A stretch of DNA of 64,000 bases from Nematostella vectensis. Taxonomy: Eukaryota > Cnidaria > Anthozoa > Actiniaria > Edwardsiidae. The translations under genes were made by a program, and so were the position numbers. The stretch spans positions 2,915,501 through 2,979,500 of the forward strand of contig NC_064036.1 of the NCBI RefSeq assembly GCF_932526225.1. The letters run 5' to 3'. A model generated the notes under the pieces. The model worked only from the letters and a program-made list of their open reading frames with translations, was not told the DNA's origin and did not search any database. This document shows, piece after piece, positions 59,701 to 64,000 of the stretch; within the stretch, counting starts at the first letter, position 1; every line of letters begins with the position of its first letter.

Positions 59701-62223
59701 TCTTTACAAAGAACTACTGTATGTGGCAGGTGTTATTTATCATCAAATAAAATAATCACCTGACGATTTATCTTCAATCTTTATATAGCATTCTTTGCCT
59801 TTAGCACAGACTCTCATTCGACCAGTCCAATCAGGCACATCAAGCTTCCAATCAGCAGCCCTAAGAACACAAGATTCATCAAACACGACGGTAGAGTCAG
59901 AGGCCAAGATTTAAGACTGAGGGCCGAGAGTCAAACTGATAGGCCAAGAGCTGAACAAGACATCTGAAGAAATGAAAATATAATTTCTGATATTTTCAAA
60001 TTAGTTTCACTTTTACCCCACTTCTGAATTTTGTTATTAATCTATAAACATAACATAGCCACAGGGGGTGCGCAGGGTGCACGCCCACCCTCCCCCCTTG
60101 GCAGCCAAAAAGTGGGTCATTTCTTATTAAGGAATCTTCAAATACTATGCGTTTTCCATATGATACCTATGGCTGCACAACCCCACCCCCCCCCACCCCC
60201 TCAGCCAACCCTGGGTATGCTCCTGTAGTCATGTAGAAAACCTTAAAAACAACAAAGCTCCCGGTCACGATAATATACTAAACGAGCTACTAAAATATGG
60301 TAAAGATACTTTACTACCCTACCTAACTAGGTTATTCAACATCATTTTTAGGTCAGGAGTGTTTCCACAAGAATGGAATCTGGGTTTTATTATTCCAATT
60401 TTCAAAAAAGGCGATCGCTCTGACGTCAACAATTATAGAGGAATAACACTTTTATCATGCCTCAGTAAGTTATTTACATCTATACTTAATTCAAGACTCT
60501 ATGACTACCTTGTGCAGAAAGGATATCTAAAGAAGGAACAAGGGGGGTTTAGGAAAAAACACTCAACAGTAGACAGTATATTTATTCTGAAAACCGTTAT
60601 CGACAGAGTAGTAAAAAGCAAACCCAAGAAGAAAAACAATATGCTTTTCACTTGCTTCATAGACTTCCGAAAGGCCTTTGACAGCATTCCTAGAGATAAA
60701 CTATTTGCGAAAATACAACAAGCTGGTATTTCTGGAAACTTTTACGAAGTTCTAAGATCAATGTACTCCAATGATATATCGTGTGGGAAGATAGGGGATT
60801 CAATTAGTGAAAGTTTTAGATGCATGGTTGGGGTAAAACAAGGATGCATGTTGAGTCCAACTCTTTTTAATCTGTTCCTTAGCGATTTACCTGATACCTT
60901 AGCGAAATCTTCAAGTGCCCACATCTTAGGCAACACAAAATTAAATTGTCTTCTGTATGCAGACGACTTAGTACTTTTCTCGGAAACAAGTAGTGGTCTG
61001 CAAGACCTTTTAAATAGACTTTCTATCTACTCAGAAGAAAATAGTCTAAAAGTCAATACTTCAAAAACTAAGGTGATGATTTTTAATAACATAGGCAAAG
61101 TAATGAATAACTATCAATTCCTTTTGAACAGGGAACAATTGGAAAATGTCAAATCTTATAAGTACCTAGGGCTAGTATTCAGCGCGGTAGGAAACTTTAA
61201 CTTAGCAAAAGAGGAGCTTAAAAAAACCGCACTCAAAGCTTTATTTAAGTTAAGGAAAGATCTCGGTATTCACTTTAGATCAGACATTAATCTTACATTA
61301 AAACTGTTTGATGCACTGATCAAACCAATTTTATTGTATGGCAGCGAAGTATGGGGTGCCGATAATAAAAGCTGTGTTGATGATAGAGATCCGCTTGAAT
61401 CAGTACATCTTAAATTCTGTAAAATGTTACTAGGAACTGGAAAAACGGCTGTGAACAATGCGTGCAGAGGGGAACTAGGCAGATATCCTCTTTGTATAAA
61501 TGCAACATATAGGAACATAAAATACTGGACCAACCTTCGGTCAAAAGAAGAGGCCCTCTCAAAAGTAGTTTATACAGAATGTGTAAATAACCCTCACGTG
61601 TCCTACTGGACCCACAAAACAAAAGAAGTAATTTTCAAAGCGGGTTTTGGGTTTATGTGGCTCTATCAAAATGAAACCGACCCTACATTGTTCCTTGATA
61701 TTTTCTCTAAACGACTTAATGATATGTATTTTCAGAAATGGCATGGGGAAATTTTCAATGACCAAAGGAAAAACAGTAATGAAATGAACAAACTAAGAAC
61801 TTATAGAACTTTTAAAGACAAATATGAATTAGAGAATTACCTTGTAGCCATCCCTAATGTGAAACATAGAGTTGCGCTAACAAAACTAAGAATAAGTAAT
61901 CACCAATTGCAAATTGAGAAAGGCAGACATACGAGGCCTTACACAAAGGAAAAAGATCGGATTTGCCCAACATGCAAAAATGACGTGGAAAATGAATTTC
62001 ACTTTCTAGTACAATGCCAAACATACAAAGAGCTACGAAATTCAGTTATCCAAAATTTGCAGCGCAATCAAATTACACAAAAACGCCTTTTCAATTTACT
62101 AATAAATCCGCCAACTCAATTAGCAGGGATAGCGGCAAGGTACATTTCCGAATGTTTCAAGCTAAGGGAAACGCTAATATGAAAAATTAAACCTAAAGCA
62201 CAATAGAAATCTGAAGTAAGCAG

Positions 62224-62273
<50 letters not shown>

Positions 62274-63267
62274 ACAAATAAAAATAAAAAAAGGAAAGGG
62301 GAAAAAAGGGAAGAAAAAAAGAAAAAAGAAAATACAATGTAAAACTAAGTAGTAATTAAAAACAATCAGAAAAGATTTAGAAAAAGAAAAAATGAAAGAA
62401 AGGAAATACAATGTAAACTAAAACTAAGAACAATCACATAATAGCTGTTGTACGTCTTATATACGTACTATTTTACCTTTTTTTAAAATTTTTTGGTCAC
62501 TAACCGATGTAACTTTACTGTTTCAAGGGACCAATAAATAAATCTGTCTGTCTGTCTGTCATGACACCATTCTGACAATTGGACTTGTGTCTTCTCCCTC
62601 TGTCTCCTCTCTCCCCCCTGTACTCACTACACCCATGTATCAACAACATCTGTCTCCCAATGAAAGAAAAACCTGTGATGTATTTTCATTCACTAAGAGT
62701 ATAAATAAAATTTATGCAGGCAATAAATAAACAGCATTTATAATGGTTTTATGGTTCACCTTTCCCTTAAATCTTGTTTAGATATCGAATGATCCAAATA
62801 AAATAGAGAGGGAAAGAATTGAGTATTCCTTAAGCACTTAAATGCAGTACCGGCTTCTTAGTACGGAATGCTGGGGTAAGTAAAAAAGTTTGTTCTGTAT
62901 GGCGGGTGAATACACAACTAACTTATCTAGGCATCACATTACGTTATGCATTAATTTCCACTAATTATAGACAAAAGGATCAAAAGGAGTCTCGTGGGGT
63001 CGTACGTTACCGCAAAGAAAGTTTTTTAGGCCCGTCAATAACAAAGTTCGAAACCCTTTTCTCCGCGACAGTCTCCCGTGTCGCTGGGCTTCTAAAAGCC
63101 ACGACTTCGCTCTTTGATCAAAGCATCGTCTCTTCTAGTCGACACACACCATATAATACATGCCATGATGCCTACCTATATCCTCTGCTGGTCGTTCTAG
63201 GCGGAATTTTATAAATAAATACTTCATTTTTGACGCACAAAATGCTCTCATATTCGGCGTCCGCCAT
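56757..63267 (-). CDS. NECAP: NECAP, adaptin-ear-binding clathrin coat-associated protein
   Basis: Eight exons join in phase: 63267-63176, 59860-59760, 59366-59262, 59061-58980, 58702-58591, 58298-58268, 57744-57507, 56808-56757 (813 nt, 270 aa; human NECAP1 is about 275). It starts [20 protein letters not shown]. The conserved PHear domain follows in order: [76 protein letters not shown] and [13 protein letters not shown]. The C-terminal part is Pro-rich with SDWGDFTS and finishes GGGWVQF, the WVQF-type motif that binds the AP-2 ear. Role: accessory adaptor in clathrin-mediated endocytosis. Intron 1 (3.3 kb) contains a MITE and a LINE. The gene is head-to-head with the MADF-like gene. Confidence 0.95.
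60050..60225. mobile_element. MITE copy abutting the LINE in NECAP intron 1
   Basis: Nearly the same sequence as 45505-45690 (TTGGCAGCCAAAAAGTGGGT, CTTCAAATACTATGC, CATATGATACCTATGG), ending CCCTGGGTATGCTCCTG just before the LINE begins. Confidence 0.65.
60226..62563 (+). mobile_element. 5'-truncated non-LTR retrotransposon (LINE) with open reverse transcriptase frame
   Basis: The frame is open from about 60232 to the stop at 62182 (the ATG-initiated part starts at 60359, 607 aa). Reverse transcriptase blocks in order: [28 protein letters not shown] and [52 protein letters not shown] and [12 protein letters not shown] (the catalytic YADD). The C-terminal part has [18 protein letters not shown], a zinc-knuckle type motif. 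The endonuclease part is missing, so the copy is 5' truncated. A 40-nt poly(A) run lies at 62227-62266, then about 280 bp more ending in a (TCTG)n tail at about 62545-62563. The clade is undetermined. Confidence 0.88.
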
Positions 63268-63586
63268 TTTGTGTTGGAAATATAACCTCGGTCCAGGCCC
63301 CACCGTTATCTGCTCGGTTACAAACAATTCCTTTTTTTCGATTTCAAAAAATATCTTTGTATAACATTTTTTTTTTTTGGAAAAGGAGTTTGAGTTTAAA
63401 GGAAAATTTATAATAGTAGATGTACCGATATATTCGAGCAAGACTTGAATTATCGGCAAATCGGTCTTATGATGGATGGCTAGCCACGTGACTCGACTGA
63501 CGACGGCGTCATTCGTCTAGCTGCGAGGTCGCAAAGTACCATCGCGATCGTCAATGGAAGTCGAAGGTTGAATAGCGAAGAGCGCT
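63268..63586. promoter_or_regulatory. Probable bidirectional promoter, NECAP / MADF-like gene
   Basis: The start codons of NECAP (63267, leftward) and the MADF-like gene (63587, rightward) are 319 bp apart. The interval includes CACGTG (an E-box) at about 63484 and CpG-richer sequence (GACGACGGCGTC, CATCGCGATCG) close to the rightward start. Confidence 0.6.
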
Positions 63587-63785
63587 ATGTCGGACGTTTC
63601 AATCCCTAATTCTCCTTCATTTCGGTTAAGACCGAACAGGGGTTGGAGTTCTGAAGAGATTGAACATCTTATAACGCTTTGGCGCGAGCACGAAGAGCTG
63701 TACGACTTGCGACATGTCGATTACCCGAAGCGCGACAGGCGACGCTTGGCGTTTAAACACATCAGTGAACAACTTGGAATTACAG
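63587..63785 (+). CDS. MADF/Myb-SANT-like DNA-binding protein, first exon
   Basis: An ATG at 63587 opens a frame to a donor at 63785/63786 (TTACAG/GTTAGA). After a short polar start it gives RGWSSEEIEHLITLWREHEE, LYDLRHVDYPKRDRRRLAFK and HISEQLGITG, the first two helices of a MADF or trihelix-type domain with its typical Trp, LxxLW, LYD and DY/R pattern. Such domains bind DNA, often in transcriptional regulators, and are also found in domesticated Harbinger partner proteins. The remaining exons lie beyond the right edge, so the rest of the protein is unknown. Confidence 0.75.
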
Positions 63786-64000
63786 GTTAGACTTCATACT
63801 TTTGAATTTGTAAATTGAAGTTTACTTAGCAGTTCACCCCTATAAAGTATGTTTCGAATTTGGTAATGACGGAAGTTATATTTTCTCGTTTGGTGTGTCA
63901 CTACAAACGCCAAGCGCAAGCCGATATAAACAAAGGTGCCGACCGATTTGTGTGTATGTAAGTTAAGTGTTCTTTTTTTAATCTTGCCTGATTTTATTAT

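Overview
The window is eukaryotic. It has spliced genes with GT-AG introns, abundant interspersed transposons, minisatellites and 5'-truncated LINE sequence. The gene content (an ephrin, PAQR3, an F-BAR/C1/SH3 protein, NECAP and a MADF-like gene), compact introns, and a degraded Maverick/Polinton-like element of a type I associate with sea anemone and coral genomes suggest a cnidarian, probably an anthozoan such as Nematostella. The species call is inference.

Layout. 1-4163: a GC-rich, frameshifted virus-derived (Maverick/Polinton-related) element that runs off the left edge and ends on the right in a 47-bp tandem array with internal palindromes. 6451-11133: two intronless + strand ORFs for long disordered proteins that share two C-terminal motifs and so look like tandem paralogs. 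13560-23795 (-): a five-exon transmembrane ephrin. 27204-43307 (-): a six-exon PAQR3 orthologue (315 aa). 43567-55707 (+): a 21-exon F-BAR, C1, SH3, SH3 protein (669 aa). 56757-63267 (-): an eight-exon NECAP endocytic adaptor (270 aa). 63587 to beyond the right edge (+): first exon of a MADF/Myb-SANT-like gene. I assembled the exons by hand; every junction quoted keeps GT-AG and reading phase, and every complete coding sum is divisible by three. PAQR3/F-BAR and NECAP/MADF are head-to-head pairs whose start codons lie about 260 and 320 bp apart, suggesting shared promoters.

The most striking observation is that three neighbouring genes each carry a minisatellite that begins exactly at one of their own 5' splice sites. 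In PAQR3 a 6.5-kb array of about 230 units of 28 bp consists of the last 18 nt of exon 3 plus the first 10 nt of intron 3, so every unit is another copy of the donor site. In the F-BAR gene about 22 units of mostly 66 bp consist of the last 49 nt of exon 14 plus the first 17 nt of intron 14. The frame stays open for about 20 units and reiterates the end of the C1 zinc finger. In the ephrin gene about 22 units of 31 bp start at the GT of intron 3. A further array starts at the F-BAR stop codon. This suggests tandem arrays seeded at exon-intron boundaries, with possible effects on splicing.

Transposons are mostly intronic: a 3.7-kb element with long inverted repeats in PAQR3 intron 1, a collapsed gag-integrase LTR element and nested MITEs in F-BAR introns, a LINE in NECAP intron 1, and several MITEs.
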